Source of the DNA: Deinococcus ruber
GTDB lineage: Bacteria; Deinococcota; Deinococci; Deinococcales; Deinococcaceae
Direction of reading: 5' to 3'
DNA length: 64,000 bases
NCBI RefSeq assembly: GCF_014648095.1
Contig: NZ_BMQL01000008.1
Span: 62,001 to 126,000 of the forward strand
Made by a program: the position numbers and the translations under genes. The notes under the pieces were generated by a model that had not been told where the DNA came from, made no database searches, and saw only the letters and a list, made by a program, of their open reading frames with translations. This document shows positions 18,776 through 27,222 of this stretch, one piece after another. The number at the start of each line of letters is the position of its first letter. Position 1 is the stretch's first letter.

Positions 18776-20604
18776 GGGGTTCCTCCCTGGGGGGTGTGCA
18801 GCACAGTGATATCGAGATGCCAGCGTTGATCGAAGGTGGAGCCGCCCGCGTCTTCATGGGTCGGAACGTCTGCGCTGAATTTCAGGGGAAACGTGGTGGT
18901 TCTGTTCCACGGATTGAGTGCCCAGCCCTGTCCGCCCAGATCGGCAGACAGAGGCTCTGCGCCCTTCTGGAGCTTCTTCCAGTACGTGTTCCAGGTATCC
19001 AGCCAGGTGGTGCGGTCGCCTCCCTGATCCTTGCAGGCGCTCTGGGTATGTTCGGTTGGTTGTCCCACATCGATATTCAGCATGGTGCTGTCTACATCGA
19101 GCACACGCGGCGGAGCCAGCAGGCCGACTTTCGGAACGTGGGCCAGAATCCGCATCACGTCCCGTTTCTGCACGGCGCTCAGCCCGTCGAGATTGGGGTC
19201 CGGGGCGTTGATATCGGGTGATGCGGGTTTGAAACTGGGAATCAGGGTGGCGACGAGCTGGCCCGGCGTGGTGCCGCTGCCCTGGGTGGTGCAGTCGCCG
19301 CTTACGCCCAATGCGCCGTTCTGGGTCGGTGCCAGGGCAATGTCGCTGTGGCTCGTTTCGCTGAGGCGGTAGGCCGTGTAGGCCGCGGTGCCCTTGCCGT
19401 TCGGCAACTCGCCCGGAATCCCTAACGCGCCGATCATATCGATCTTCAGCGGCAGCATGGCGTCGACGTGGGCCGCGTAATCGGTCTTGCCGTTCACCGC
19501 GATCATCAGCTCGGTCAGCTTGACATTTCCCTGCTGCGTCAGGCTGGCGTGCAGCTGAAGCTCGAAGTGAGCGCAGTCTTTCAGGTCTTTGGCGTACTGC
19601 GTGTCGAGTGCAGCATTCTCGGTGGATGCGCCGACCAGCTGAGCCTGCCGCTCGACTGCCAGCCGCCACTGGATCAGCCGGGAGAAATCGCCGGTTTTGA
19701 AGCAGACCTGTGTTTCCTCCTCCAGGCATTTCCTGAGGATCGGGCCTTCCCACGACAGGGTTTTCGCCAGAACTCCCAGTCCCGAATCGCTGTCCGCTCC
19801 AATCATCTGGCGCTGGCGTTCCAGGCCCAGCACCTGCTGGACATACAACGTTCCCACCGCGCAGCTCTGCGACGCCACCTTGCTCAGCGGCTCCAGCACC
19901 TCTTTTTCGTAGGCCGCGAGCGCCTTCGCGATGGCCGCAAAGGTCTCGGAACTGTCGCTGTCCTGCCCCAGCAACTGCTTCTGACGTTCCTCACCCAGCG
20001 TCTGCTGTACATACTTGCTGATGCGCTCCTGGGCGTCCAGCGGCTGCCGAACCAGCTCGGCGGTGCGCTCAGCCTCGGTACTGTTGCCGAACCCCACCCC
20101 GCTGAAGTGGTTCAGCACGAACACGAAATGGCCGGGGTCGGGTTTGAGCATGGTCGAGGTAAAGTCCTGACCGTTGCCGGTGTAGCCAAACGGCGTGATG
20201 CTGTTCAGGTCTGGCGGCTTGGCAAATGCGATTTCAAGCGTGACCGGGCGCAGAAAAAACGTTCCTTCCGGTTCCAGCTGCACCCCCACCTTCAGGCCGC
20301 CTCTGAACGGCATTCCTTTGAGGTCTGCCAGAGGAGCCATGCTGAGCGTGGTGGGCAGCGGCAGCGCGTCTTTCGGCACACTCAGCGTGTAGGTGTTGCC
20401 CGCCGCGTCCAGCGTGACCAGTTGCCCGCCGTCCGGCCCGATGGTGTCGGTATAGCGGTCGTCTTCGTCGGTGCTGGGCCTGACGTTCATTGCGACCGAA
20501 TCGCGGGTGAAGTAGTCGGCGGGCAGGGGAGCGGGCGTGGCAGCGGCGCAGGCGCTCCCCAGAACGAAGGCCAGCAGCGGCAGGAATCGCCCATTGCGCC
20601 GCAT
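18772..20604 (-). CDS. large exported protein with N-terminal ZU5-like domain
   Basis: A 610-aa protein from ATG 20604 (SD AGGAG 5 nt upstream; a GTG one codon earlier is possible). The signal peptide ends near AAATPAP. Residues about 55-130 (IGPDGGQLVTLD ... LSVPKDALPLPTTLSMAPL) resemble the ZU5-type beta domain often found in surface proteins. The middle is helical with three related segments (ISKYVQQTLGEERQKQLLGQ, LYVQQVLGLERQRQMIGA, LIQWRLAVERQAQLVGA), suggesting an internal repeat. I do not recognise the C-terminal third. The start overlaps the stop of a 48-codon ORF upstream. Function unknown. Confidence 0.8.
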   Translation of the reverse strand: MRRNGRFLPLLAFVLGSACAAATPAPLPADYFTRDSVAMNVRPSTDEDDRYTDTIGPDGGQLVTLDAAGNTYTLSVPKDALPLPTTLSMAPLADLKGMPFRGGLKVGVQLEPEGTFFLRPVTLEIAFAKPPDLNSITPFGYTGNGQDFTSTMLKPDPGHFVFVLNHFSGVGFGNSTEAERTAELVRQPLDAQERISKYVQQTLGEERQKQLLGQDSDSSETFAAIAKALAAYEKEVLEPLSKVASQSCAVGTLYVQQVLGLERQRQMIGADSDSGLGVLAKTLSWEGPILRKCLEEETQVCFKTGDFSRLIQWRLAVERQAQLVGASTENAALDTQYAKDLKDCAHFELQLHASLTQQGNVKLTELMIAVNGKTDYAAHVDAMLPLKIDMIGALGIPGELPNGKGTAAYTAYRLSETSHSDIALAPTQNGALGVSGDCTTQGSGTTPGQLVATLIPSFKPASPDINAPDPNLDGLSAVQKRDVMRILAHVPKVGLLAPPRVLDVDSTMLNIDVGQPTEHTQSACKDQGGDRTTWLDTWNTYWKKLQKGAEPLSADLGGQGWALNPWNRTTTFPLKFSADVPTHEDAGGSTFDQRWHLDITVLHTPQGGTP

Positions 20605-20750
20605 CACGGCTCCTGCCTGTGGGCCGCTGCCACGCCACCGAACAACATGTCACCGAAAAAATGGTGTGCGGCGGTGTGGCTCGGCCTTCCGAACGCGTCC
20701 AGCCTTCCCGCTGATGGCAGCACCGTCGCAGGTGCCCGTTTGCTGTGCAT
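20604..20750 (-). CDS. small ORF (48 aa) upstream of the large exported protein
   Basis: Starts at ATG 20750 behind a strong SD (AGGAGAGG, 5-8 nt upstream on the minus strand) and ends in a TGATG overlap with the start of the 610-aa gene. It reads MHSKRAPATVLPSAGRL, then HTAAHHFFGDMLFGGVAAAH near the end. The strong SD and the overlap argue that it is translated. It has no recognisable domain; it may act as a coupling leader or a small protein. Confidence 0.5.
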   Translation of the reverse strand: MHSKRAPATVLPSAGRLDAFGRPSHTAAHHFFGDMLFGGVAAAHRQEP

Positions 20751-20888
20751 GACCTCTCCTGTTAACCGGAAACATTGCGCCAGATCAGGCACGATGCCTG
20801 GAAGTTCTGTGAACCGGGCGTGATCGGCGCGGGCGATGGACTGTCAATCATCTGCGAAAGGAAGGTGAAACTCTGCGGGCCTCTGCGT

Positions 20889-21728
20889 TTACCTGACGAC
20901 CAGTTCCTGTGCCATGCCCATCAGAGCGTGAGGCACGCCCTGCTTGTTGTCCACGAAGCACACCACGACGTAGTGTCCGGCACTCAGATTCCAGCTCACG
21001 TCCTCTGATTGCCCGTGGGTCAGCACCTGGGCATACACCGAATGCTCGAAATCGACGGGCGGCGGCCCCTGCTGGTCGTTCTTCATCAGCGAGGCCATCG
21101 CGTCTTTGAAGGTTTTGCCCGGCAGCAGTCTGGCAAGCAGGGCAAAGTGCGGTTCCTGACCCGAATTCAGAACGCGCCAGGTATGCGTGCCCGCCCTGAC
21201 CCCCTGCGGCAGCTCGAAGCGGTAATCCACCATCCTGATGCGGTAATCGGCGGCGGCTGGAGCATTCTTCAGGGCCGGGCCGCGAACGTTAATCTCGCGG
21301 AAGTATCCCATCGAGAGCGCCGTTTTGTGGGTCGTATCGTCGGCGTCCAGCGAGGCCAGCACGTAGCGTCCGGGCGTCAGATAAAGGGTCGCAGAGTCGC
21401 TGTTGCCCGGCTGCACGTCTCCGACCCCGCCCAGTGCATCGACCATGTGGTTCAGCCGGTCGGTGGCATCTTTGGCGGCATTGGTGGCGACCTGGGCACC
21501 CACCGTCCGGAACTGCGCGTCGGTAACGCCGGGCTTCAGGCGAAAAATGCCGATATCCACTGGCATTTTAGAAGCGTTGCTGAAGCGGAGCTGCACATAG
21601 CCTGCCTGCACGCGGGTGGGAGCATCGTAGCCGTGACCGGTGGCACTCACGGGAAGTGCAGTGGGCGCGGCGAGGGCGCTGCCCAGCAGCAGAGCGCCGA
21701 GCGGGTAGAGCGGGTAAACCAGCTTCAT
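20889..21728 (-). CDS. exported two-domain beta protein, cupredoxin-like
   Basis: A 279-aa protein with signal peptide MKLVYPLYPLGALLLGSALA and SD AAGGAG. The mature protein appears to contain two related beta halves (about 22-130 and 131-279), each with strands resembling a cupredoxin or plastocyanin-like fold: YVQLRFSNASKMPVDIGIF, then HTWRVLNSGQEPHFALLARL, ending LSAGHYVVVCFVDNKQGVPH. The second half has Cys, His and Met residues (VCF, PHALMGM) in the order of a copper site, but this is weak. It is the second gene after the small 71-aa protein, 12 bp downstream of it. Confidence 0.7.
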   Translation of the reverse strand: MKLVYPLYPLGALLLGSALAAPTALPVSATGHGYDAPTRVQAGYVQLRFSNASKMPVDIGIFRLKPGVTDAQFRTVGAQVATNAAKDATDRLNHMVDALGGVGDVQPGNSDSATLYLTPGRYVLASLDADDTTHKTALSMGYFREINVRGPALKNAPAAADYRIRMVDYRFELPQGVRAGTHTWRVLNSGQEPHFALLARLLPGKTFKDAMASLMKNDQQGPPPVDFEHSVYAQVLTHGQSEDVSWNLSAGHYVVVCFVDNKQGVPHALMGMAQELVVR

Positions 21729-21740
21729 AGCATCTCCTTT

Positions 21741-21956
21741 TCAAGACTGAATCGGTGGTGTCTCTGAGGAACTGTCGGGGCCGAGCCGGGCGCTGAGATA
21801 GGCCAGCAGTGACGCCAGCGACGCGAAATACAGCCGCTGACCTGTGTCCGGGAGGTACACGCTGACCTGCCAGTGGGTGGCCGAATGCTGGCGCACCACA
21901 AACACCGATTCGGCCAGAGGCGGGGCTAACGCGTCGTTGGTGCGTGTTTCGTGCAT
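21741..21956 (-). CDS. small conserved protein A (paralog of 35981-36235)
   Basis: The protein (71 aa from ATG 21956, SD AGGAG) has the core HWQVSVYLPDTGQRLYFASL followed by ASLLAYL. The same pattern (W..SV.LP...QR.YFA...LL..L) occurs in the 84-aa protein at 35981-36235. Both sit beside giant BTAD regulators and head a set of genes for exported proteins. No known domain is recognised, and there is no signal peptide or membrane helix. It lies 326 bp downstream of the regulator gene and 12 bp upstream of the cupredoxin-like gene. Confidence 0.75.
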   Translation of the reverse strand: MHETRTNDALAPPLAESVFVVRQHSATHWQVSVYLPDTGQRLYFASLASLLAYLSARLGPDSSSETPPIQS

Positions 21957-22229
21957 GCGGGCGGCTCCTGTACGAACTGTGCTCTGAATCTGAACGGTGC
22001 CCCTCCCGTGCAGCCTGGGCCTGCTCTCAGAGGGATAGAGCGAGTGTAAAAGCCGCCTGCTGACCGGGCCGTGACGCCGAGCAGCGCCGGGCAGGCGAGC
22101 AGGAGCAAAACGGGGCGCACCGGGGCATCTCAAAATGTCCGGTGTTCCGCAGTCATCTCAAAAGGCGCTGATCTGAAGGCATGCTCTGCCCGGAGCAGGC
22201 GATAAAAATCAGGAATTGAGGCGTTGTGA
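21957..22229. other. intergenic region upstream of small protein A
   Basis: No convincing gene. It contains two CTGCC/GGCAG-rich segments (around 22085-22096 and 22182-22197, TGCTCTGCCCGGAGCA) that loosely recall the ACTGCC-N-GGCAGT palindromes upstream of small protein B. It is a candidate promoter region for the minus-strand exported-protein genes. Confidence 0.3.
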
Positions 22230-22281
22230 GGTTGTCGGAGGAGCGCTTTTCACTCCGTACCTTCTACCTGCAAATGCTGTA
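22230..22281. mobile_element. remnant of insertion-element ends
   Basis: Positions 22261-22281 match the right inverted repeat of the MITE-like element at 25863-26114 in 18 of 21 bases (core CCTGCAAATGCT). At 22230 a GAGGTTGTCGGAGGAG segment resembles that element's left end. The copy directly abuts the stop codon of the regulator carrying the transposase-type domain, so it may be the scar of the event that produced the fusion. Confidence 0.5.
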
Positions 22282-25200
22282 CTAGAGCGGGTCTGTGTGT
22301 GCGTGCAGCTCCTGCAAGACCCGCTGGAGGGTGCCGTCGCCGCGCCACTGCTGATATCGGCGGTGAACTGTCGCAACGGGCGGAAAGTGGGTTGGCAGGT
22401 CTTTCCACGGCAGGCCGCTGGCAACAAACCAGAGTGTGGCGTCGAGGACGGCGCGGGCATCGGCGCGGGGTCGGCCCCGGCTGGCGGGCGATTCCAGCAT
22501 CCCTCTGACGGCAGCCCACTGCGCGTCGCTCAGGGGTGCCCACTCGGAAACGCCGGATTCGCTGGCGGCCAGTACTGCCCGGTGCAGGGGCAGCCGCAGA
22601 AAGCGGGCACGCTGCTCGGGTGGTACGTGAGTGTCTGCCAGCGCCTGCACGCGCTCGCGGGCCGCCTGCCACGCGGCTGCCGCTCCTTCGTCCTTCAGGG
22701 CGGTCAGCACCTGCGCCCAGGTCAACAGCACCTCGGCTCCGTCCAGATCGGCGGGCGTGATGGTGGTCAGCAGCGTCAGTGCTTCGTTCATCAGCGTGCG
22801 CGCCTCGGTGGGCTGCTTCAGGGCCAGCAACGACTGCGCGGCTCTGGTCAGACCCGATATCAGCAGGTGCGGCAGGTCGTGGGCACGCGCCACATCGCAG
22901 ATGCGCTGGGCCACGACGAGTGCACGCACAGGTTCTTCGTCCAGCAGGACGGCTGCCCGTACCAGCCAGATGCTGCCAGCGCTGACCGGGCGCGGCTGCG
23001 GGCCGAGCAGGTGTTCGGCGTCTTCCAGCACCTTCAGGGCGTGTTCGGTTTCTCGCTGCTGCCAGTGCCAGATGGCCCGCAACAGCAGCCCGCTGGCCCG
23101 TTGCTGCGGTTGCTGATCCGGGATGGCCTCCAGCGTCGTCAACTCGTTCGCCGCGCCGCTCAGATCTCCCAGAATCAGTGCCAGCCGGGCGCGGTAACGG
23201 TGCAGCGCTGCCGTCATGGTGGGCGTCGCGCCTGCATCCGGCAGAACGCGTGCCGCCTGTTCCAGCGCACGCTGGGCGTCACGGTAGCGGCTCAGCTCGG
23301 TCAGCACGATGGCACTGGTGGCGTGTGCCAGAAACGACAGATAGGCGTCGCCCTGACCGTCTTCCAGCAGCGTCAGCGCCCGTTGCAGACTCAGCACGGC
23401 CTCTTCCGGCTGCCCCGACTCGGCCTGACTGATGCCCAGATTCACCAGCACCTGAATTTCGCCCATCCGGTCGCCTGCCTCCCGCGAGAACTCGGCAGCC
23501 CGCTGATGATGAAAGCTGGCGTCGCGGTGGCGGTCGAAGTTATCGAGCACCACCGCCAGATTCTCGTGAACACTTCCCAGCCGCGCCGGGTCTTTCAGCG
23601 TTTCCGCCAGGGGCAGCAGCGTTTCCAGCGTCGTCAGGGCGTCTTGCAGGCGGTTTTGCGCCCACAGCGCTTCGGTCAGGTCGTCGAGCAGGGTGGCCTG
23701 AAGTGCAGGATCGGCAGCGGCAAAGGTCAGGCCCGTTCGGGCAGCGTGTTCGGCGTCTGCTCCCCGGCCCAGCATGGCGGCCCGCTGCGCCCGGAAATGC
23801 CACACCTCGGCGCGTTCGCGGGGCGTGCGGGCCAGTGTCAGAAAGCGGGCGTGAATAGCTTCCAGACGACTTTCCGGGTCGAGTTTCACCAGCAGGCTGT
23901 GCAGCGAGCGGTAACTTTCCAGCGCGGCGTCGGTGTCGCCGTATTCCTCGGCCAGCTCTGCCGCGTGCAGAAACAGTGCCTGTGCGTCGGCACCGCGAAA
24001 GGCGGCCCGCGCTTCGCTGGCAGCCCGCAGCCACCACGCCACACTGCGGGCGGGGTCTTGGCCCTGTTCCCAGTGGCGGGCAATGCGTGCCGGAGCCAGC
24101 CCGGACGGTTCCAGCGCGGCGGCAGCGCGGCGGTGCAGCAGGGTGCGGAGAGCGGTGGGAAGACCCTCCAGCACGCCCTCGGTCAGCAGATCGTGAACGA
24201 ACGTCGTGCCTCTGAGAATCTGAGCTGCCTCCAGCTCTGTCCAGACCGGCGTCAGCGTCAGTGCTTCGGTGCCGAGCAGCGCCGCCGCCGACTCGGCGCT
24301 CAGATCGGGGCCGAGGATGGCGGCGGCCCGCGCCAGTTGCACCGCGCCCGGCGTCAGGCGTTGCAGCCGTTCGCCCAGCCACGCACCCAGATGACTCGGC
24401 AGCGCCTCGGTACTGCCGGAAGCGATCAGGTGGCGTGTGGCCTCTAGCAGCAGCAGCGGATTGCCGCCAGATGCCACGCTCAGGGCGAGGCGCTGTGAGG
24501 CGATCAGCGGCACACCCAGGCTGTGCAGCAGCGTATCGAGGTCGGCGTGCTCCAGGCGATCCAGCGTGATTCTCACCGCCAGCCTTGCCGATACCAGCGC
24601 CTGTATCCGCGCCTCCAGTTCCCCGCTCAGCTCGCCGCTGCGGTATGCATGAAGGGTGTGCAGCGGCGTGTGCGCGTCGCCCCAGAACGCCGAAAGACTG
24701 TGTTCGCCAATCTCGACGCTGGCGTCGTCTGCGTACTGGAGGTCGTCGAACGCCACCACCCGCAGTCCGGCAGCAGCGGCCAGATGCAGCGCCTCGGTGT
24801 TGGCCTGATAGAAGCGCAGCCGCTCGGCGTCGCTGGACAGTGGGGGAGGCGCGTCTCCCAGCTCCGGCACGATCCGCGACAGTTCGCGGCGAACCCAGTT
24901 CGGCAGTGCCAGCGCTGGAAACTGACGAAGCAGCGCCCGGTAGCCTCTGGCATGCGTGCTGTACGGAACCAGCCGGTCACCGGGCCGCCCCTCGAAGATC
25001 AGGCTGTGTCCGTGGAGTGCGGCGAAATCGCGCAGCAACCGGGTCTTGCCGATGCCCGGCTCTCCGGTAACGATGACGCCCCGGCCCTCGGTCCAGGCGT
25101 GTTCCATGCGCTGCCACGCCGCCTCCCGCCCTACCAGTTTCGGTGGACGCTGCACCGAGAGGGGCAATGTCTGCGGCGCAGCCCGTACAGGGTCGGTGCT

Positions 25201-25827
25201 GCGGCCAATCTCGTGGGCCAGTGCCGCTGTCTCGGCGGTGGGTGACATTCCCAGCTCGCGGGCAAAGACTTCCTGACAGCGCCGATATGCTGCCAGCGCT
25301 CCGGCCCGGTCGCCCAGCAGGTAGCGCAGGCGCATGCCCTGACGGTGCGTCTCCTCGCTCAGCGGGTCGAGGTCCAGCAGCTCCCGGACAAAGCTCAGCG
25401 CCGCGTACAGGTCGCCTTCCTGCTCGGCCTGCTGCACCTCGCCGCGCAACTGCCGAATCCTGACGTCCTGAAAGCGCTCGCGGCGCGAAAGCAGCCAGTC
25501 GGCATAATCTGGCAGATCGTCGAAGTCGTGAGCCCGCAGGAGTGCCAGCACCTCGCCTTCGGTGGGAGGGTGGGCCAGAGACACAGGGTCGCCGCTCGAC
25601 AGGTGGTCGGCCAGCCCAGCCTGTTTCAGGCGACGCAGCGTCTGGCTGAGGTTGTTGCGCGAGGTGCGTTCGCTGGTGTTCGGCCAGAGCAGGCCCGCCA
25701 GTCTGGAACGAGAAGTCGGCCCTTCCAGTGCCAGATAGGCCAGAAGTGCAACCGTCCGGCGCTCGGCTGCGGCCCACCCAGCGGGCACCACCGCGACTGA
25801 CCGGGCATCGCCAGCAGTGTGGATCAT
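22282..25827 (-). CDS. giant SARP/BTAD-type regulator with AAA/NACHT-like ATPase, helical repeats and a C-terminal DUF4096
   Basis: The 1181-aa predicted cytoplasmic regulator A. The N-terminal part (about 20-90) is a winged-helix DNA-binding domain (YLALEGPTSRSRLAGLLWP ... RNNLSQTLRRLK). Residues about 95-210 form a bacterial transcriptional activator domain (AALSFVRELLDLDPLSEE, AYRRCQEVF). The P-loop GEPGIGKT is at 255-262 and a Walker B-like VVAFDDLQYADD at about 350-362. TPR-like helical repeats fill roughly 580-1080. Residues 1095-1181 (LSDAQWAAV, RGRPRADARAVLDATLWF, TVHRRYQQW) are the N-terminal domain of an IS5-type transposase. The paralog at 36428 ends where this begins. No strong SD; possibly leaderless. 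Confidence 0.88.
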   Translation of the reverse strand: MIHTAGDARSVAVVPAGWAAAERRTVALLAYLALEGPTSRSRLAGLLWPNTSERTSRNNLSQTLRRLKQAGLADHLSSGDPVSLAHPPTEGEVLALLRAHDFDDLPDYADWLLSRRERFQDVRIRQLRGEVQQAEQEGDLYAALSFVRELLDLDPLSEETHRQGMRLRYLLGDRAGALAAYRRCQEVFARELGMSPTAETAALAHEIGRSTDPVRAAPQTLPLSVQRPPKLVGREAAWQRMEHAWTEGRGVIVTGEPGIGKTRLLRDFAALHGHSLIFEGRPGDRLVPYSTHARGYRALLRQFPALALPNWVRRELSRIVPELGDAPPPLSSDAERLRFYQANTEALHLAAAAGLRVVAFDDLQYADDASVEIGEHSLSAFWGDAHTPLHTLHAYRSGELSGELEARIQALVSARLAVRITLDRLEHADLDTLLHSLGVPLIASQRLALSVASGGNPLLLLEATRHLIASGSTEALPSHLGAWLGERLQRLTPGAVQLARAAAILGPDLSAESAAALLGTEALTLTPVWTELEAAQILRGTTFVHDLLTEGVLEGLPTALRTLLHRRAAAALEPSGLAPARIARHWEQGQDPARSVAWWLRAASEARAAFRGADAQALFLHAAELAEEYGDTDAALESYRSLHSLLVKLDPESRLEAIHARFLTLARTPRERAEVWHFRAQRAAMLGRGADAEHAARTGLTFAAADPALQATLLDDLTEALWAQNRLQDALTTLETLLPLAETLKDPARLGSVHENLAVVLDNFDRHRDASFHHQRAAEFSREAGDRMGEIQVLVNLGISQAESGQPEEAVLSLQRALTLLEDGQGDAYLSFLAHATSAIVLTELSRYRDAQRALEQAARVLPDAGATPTMTAALHRYRARLALILGDLSGAANELTTLEAIPDQQPQQRASGLLLRAIWHWQQRETEHALKVLEDAEHLLGPQPRPVSAGSIWLVRAAVLLDEEPVRALVVAQRICDVARAHDLPHLLISGLTRAAQSLLALKQPTEARTLMNEALTLLTTITPADLDGAEVLLTWAQVLTALKDEGAAAAWQAARERVQALADTHVPPEQRARFLRLPLHRAVLAASESGVSEWAPLSDAQWAAVRGMLESPASRGRPRADARAVLDATLWFVASGLPWKDLPTHFPPVATVHRRYQQWRGDGTLQRVLQELHAHTDPL

Positions 25828-25862
25828 GCCTCAGGATACGGAGGTTTTCTGTGCAGACGGTC

Positions 25863-26114
25863 TAGAGCAATTGTCGGAAGGAGGAAGTTGATAGTGGGAA
25901 GTAGGAACGGCGTCCTGAACGATCTTTCAGCTTATGTTTGTGACGCCCTTCTTCTGTCAAATGCCCTAGAACATTGCGCTGAAGTGCGGCCTCGCTGAAA
26001 CCTCGCCGCTCTGATGTTTCGGCTCCTGTCATCAATCCATACACTCGCTGTCCCGTGCAGCAGTCCAGCCGGATGAAAGCCGAACAGTCCGCCGTTCTTC
26101 CTGCAAATGCTCTA
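25863..26114. mobile_element. MITE-like element or decayed IS
   Basis: Its ends TAGAGCAATTGTCGGAAG (25863-25880) and CTTCCTGCAAATGCTCTA (26097-26114) are inverted repeats matching at 15 of 18 positions. Both terminate in TA, a common IS5-family target duplication. The 252-bp interior has no credible ORF. It fills most of the divergent gap between regulator A and the SDR at 26172, so it probably supplies or displaces promoter sequence for one of them. Confidence 0.65.
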
Positions 26115-26171
26115 CAGTTCAGGTATGCAAAACCAAAGCTGGAGCGCCGGGAGCGGGCCGCTGTGAGCGTC

Positions 26172-26930
26172 ATGTCCAGATTCGATCTGAGTGGGCGAAC
26201 TGCCGTGGTCACCGGGGCGACCCGTGGTCTGGGCCGTGCGTTTGCCCGCGCACTGGCCGAGGCCGGAGCCAACATCGTGATCGTGGGCCGCGACGCCGAG
26301 GCCGCCCGCGAGGTCGAGCAGGAACTGGCCGCTCTGGGCCGCCAGACCCTGACGGTGCTGGCCGACATCAGCGTTCGTTCCGAGGTTGAAGGCATTCTGG
26401 CGCAGGCCGTCGAGCGCTTTGGTCACGTCGATATTCTGGTCAACAATGCCGGAACCTGCATTCATCGCCCCGCACTCGACGTGACCGACGACGAATGGCG
26501 GCAGGTGATGACCGTCAACGTCGATGCGCTGTGGATCGCGTCACAGGTGTTCGGGCGGCATATGACCGGGCGCGGCAGCGGCAATATCGTCAATATCGGC
26601 TCGATCTCTGCCATGATCGTCAACCGCCCGCAGTGGCAACCGGCGTATAACGCCTCTAAAGCGGCGGTGCATCAGCTCACCAAGAGTCTGGCGGCAGAGT
26701 GGGCACCGCTGGGCGTGCGCGTCAATGCGCTGGCCCCCGGTTACATCAAAACCGACATGGCCCCCGTCGATGAACCGCAGTTCCAGCGTTACTGGATCGA
26801 GGACGCGCCCCAGCAGCGTTACGCCACGCCCGACGAACTGGGGCCAGCCATCGTCTTTCTGGCAAGCGACGCCTCGTCGTTCATGACCGGTTCGGTGCTG
26901 GTGATCGACGGCGGCTATACCGTGTACTGA
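26172..26930 (+). CDS. SDR-family oxidoreductase
   Basis: Classical short-chain dehydrogenase, 252 aa from ATG 26172; a GTG three codons earlier is an alternative. It has TGATRGLG (14-21), NNAG (91-94), a catalytic serine in NIGSISAM, Tyr159-Lys163 in YNASK, PGYIKTDM and TGSVLVIDGGYT at the end. VGRDAEAARE after beta-2 (an Arg in place of an acidic residue) suggests NADP(H). It resembles 3-oxoacyl-ACP or gluconate-type reductases; the substrate is not determined. The MITE-like element lies just upstream and a Rho-independent terminator downstream, so it is probably a single-gene unit. Confidence 0.88.
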   Translation: MSRFDLSGRTAVVTGATRGLGRAFARALAEAGANIVIVGRDAEAAREVEQELAALGRQTLTVLADISVRSEVEGILAQAVERFGHVDILVNNAGTCIHRPALDVTDDEWRQVMTVNVDALWIASQVFGRHMTGRGSGNIVNIGSISAMIVNRPQWQPAYNASKAAVHQLTKSLAAEWAPLGVRVNALAPGYIKTDMAPVDEPQFQRYWIEDAPQQRYATPDELGPAIVFLASDASSFMTGSVLVIDGGYTVY

Positions 26931-27039
26931 AGCGCTGGACTGCGTTGCTGGTGCTTGATGTTGCATCGGCAGGGGTCTGCTGGCAGGTGGTAGAAACCTT
27001 GCAATGACTCCGGCGTGATCGCCGGGAGAGCTGAATCAG

Positions 27040-27072
27040 ACGGTGGGCTGCTGGAGAGCGCCCGCCGTTTTT
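27040..27072 (+). terminator. Rho-independent terminator after the SDR
   Basis: The stem ACGGTGGGC (27040-27048) pairs with GCCCGCCGT (27060-27068) with one wobble pair, followed by TTTTT. Confidence 0.75.
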
Positions 27073-27222
27073 GTGGTGTGGAGGCGGCAGGCGGCTCGGT
27101 TCTGAGATCTCCATCTCCTGTTTCTGGCGGGCTTTCAGGGGTCTGGGCCAATCACGCCGGAATCATTGCTGCTCCGGTACGGTCTGTTTACCGCGCTCAG
27201 AGCGTGTAAAGGAGAGTTCCCA

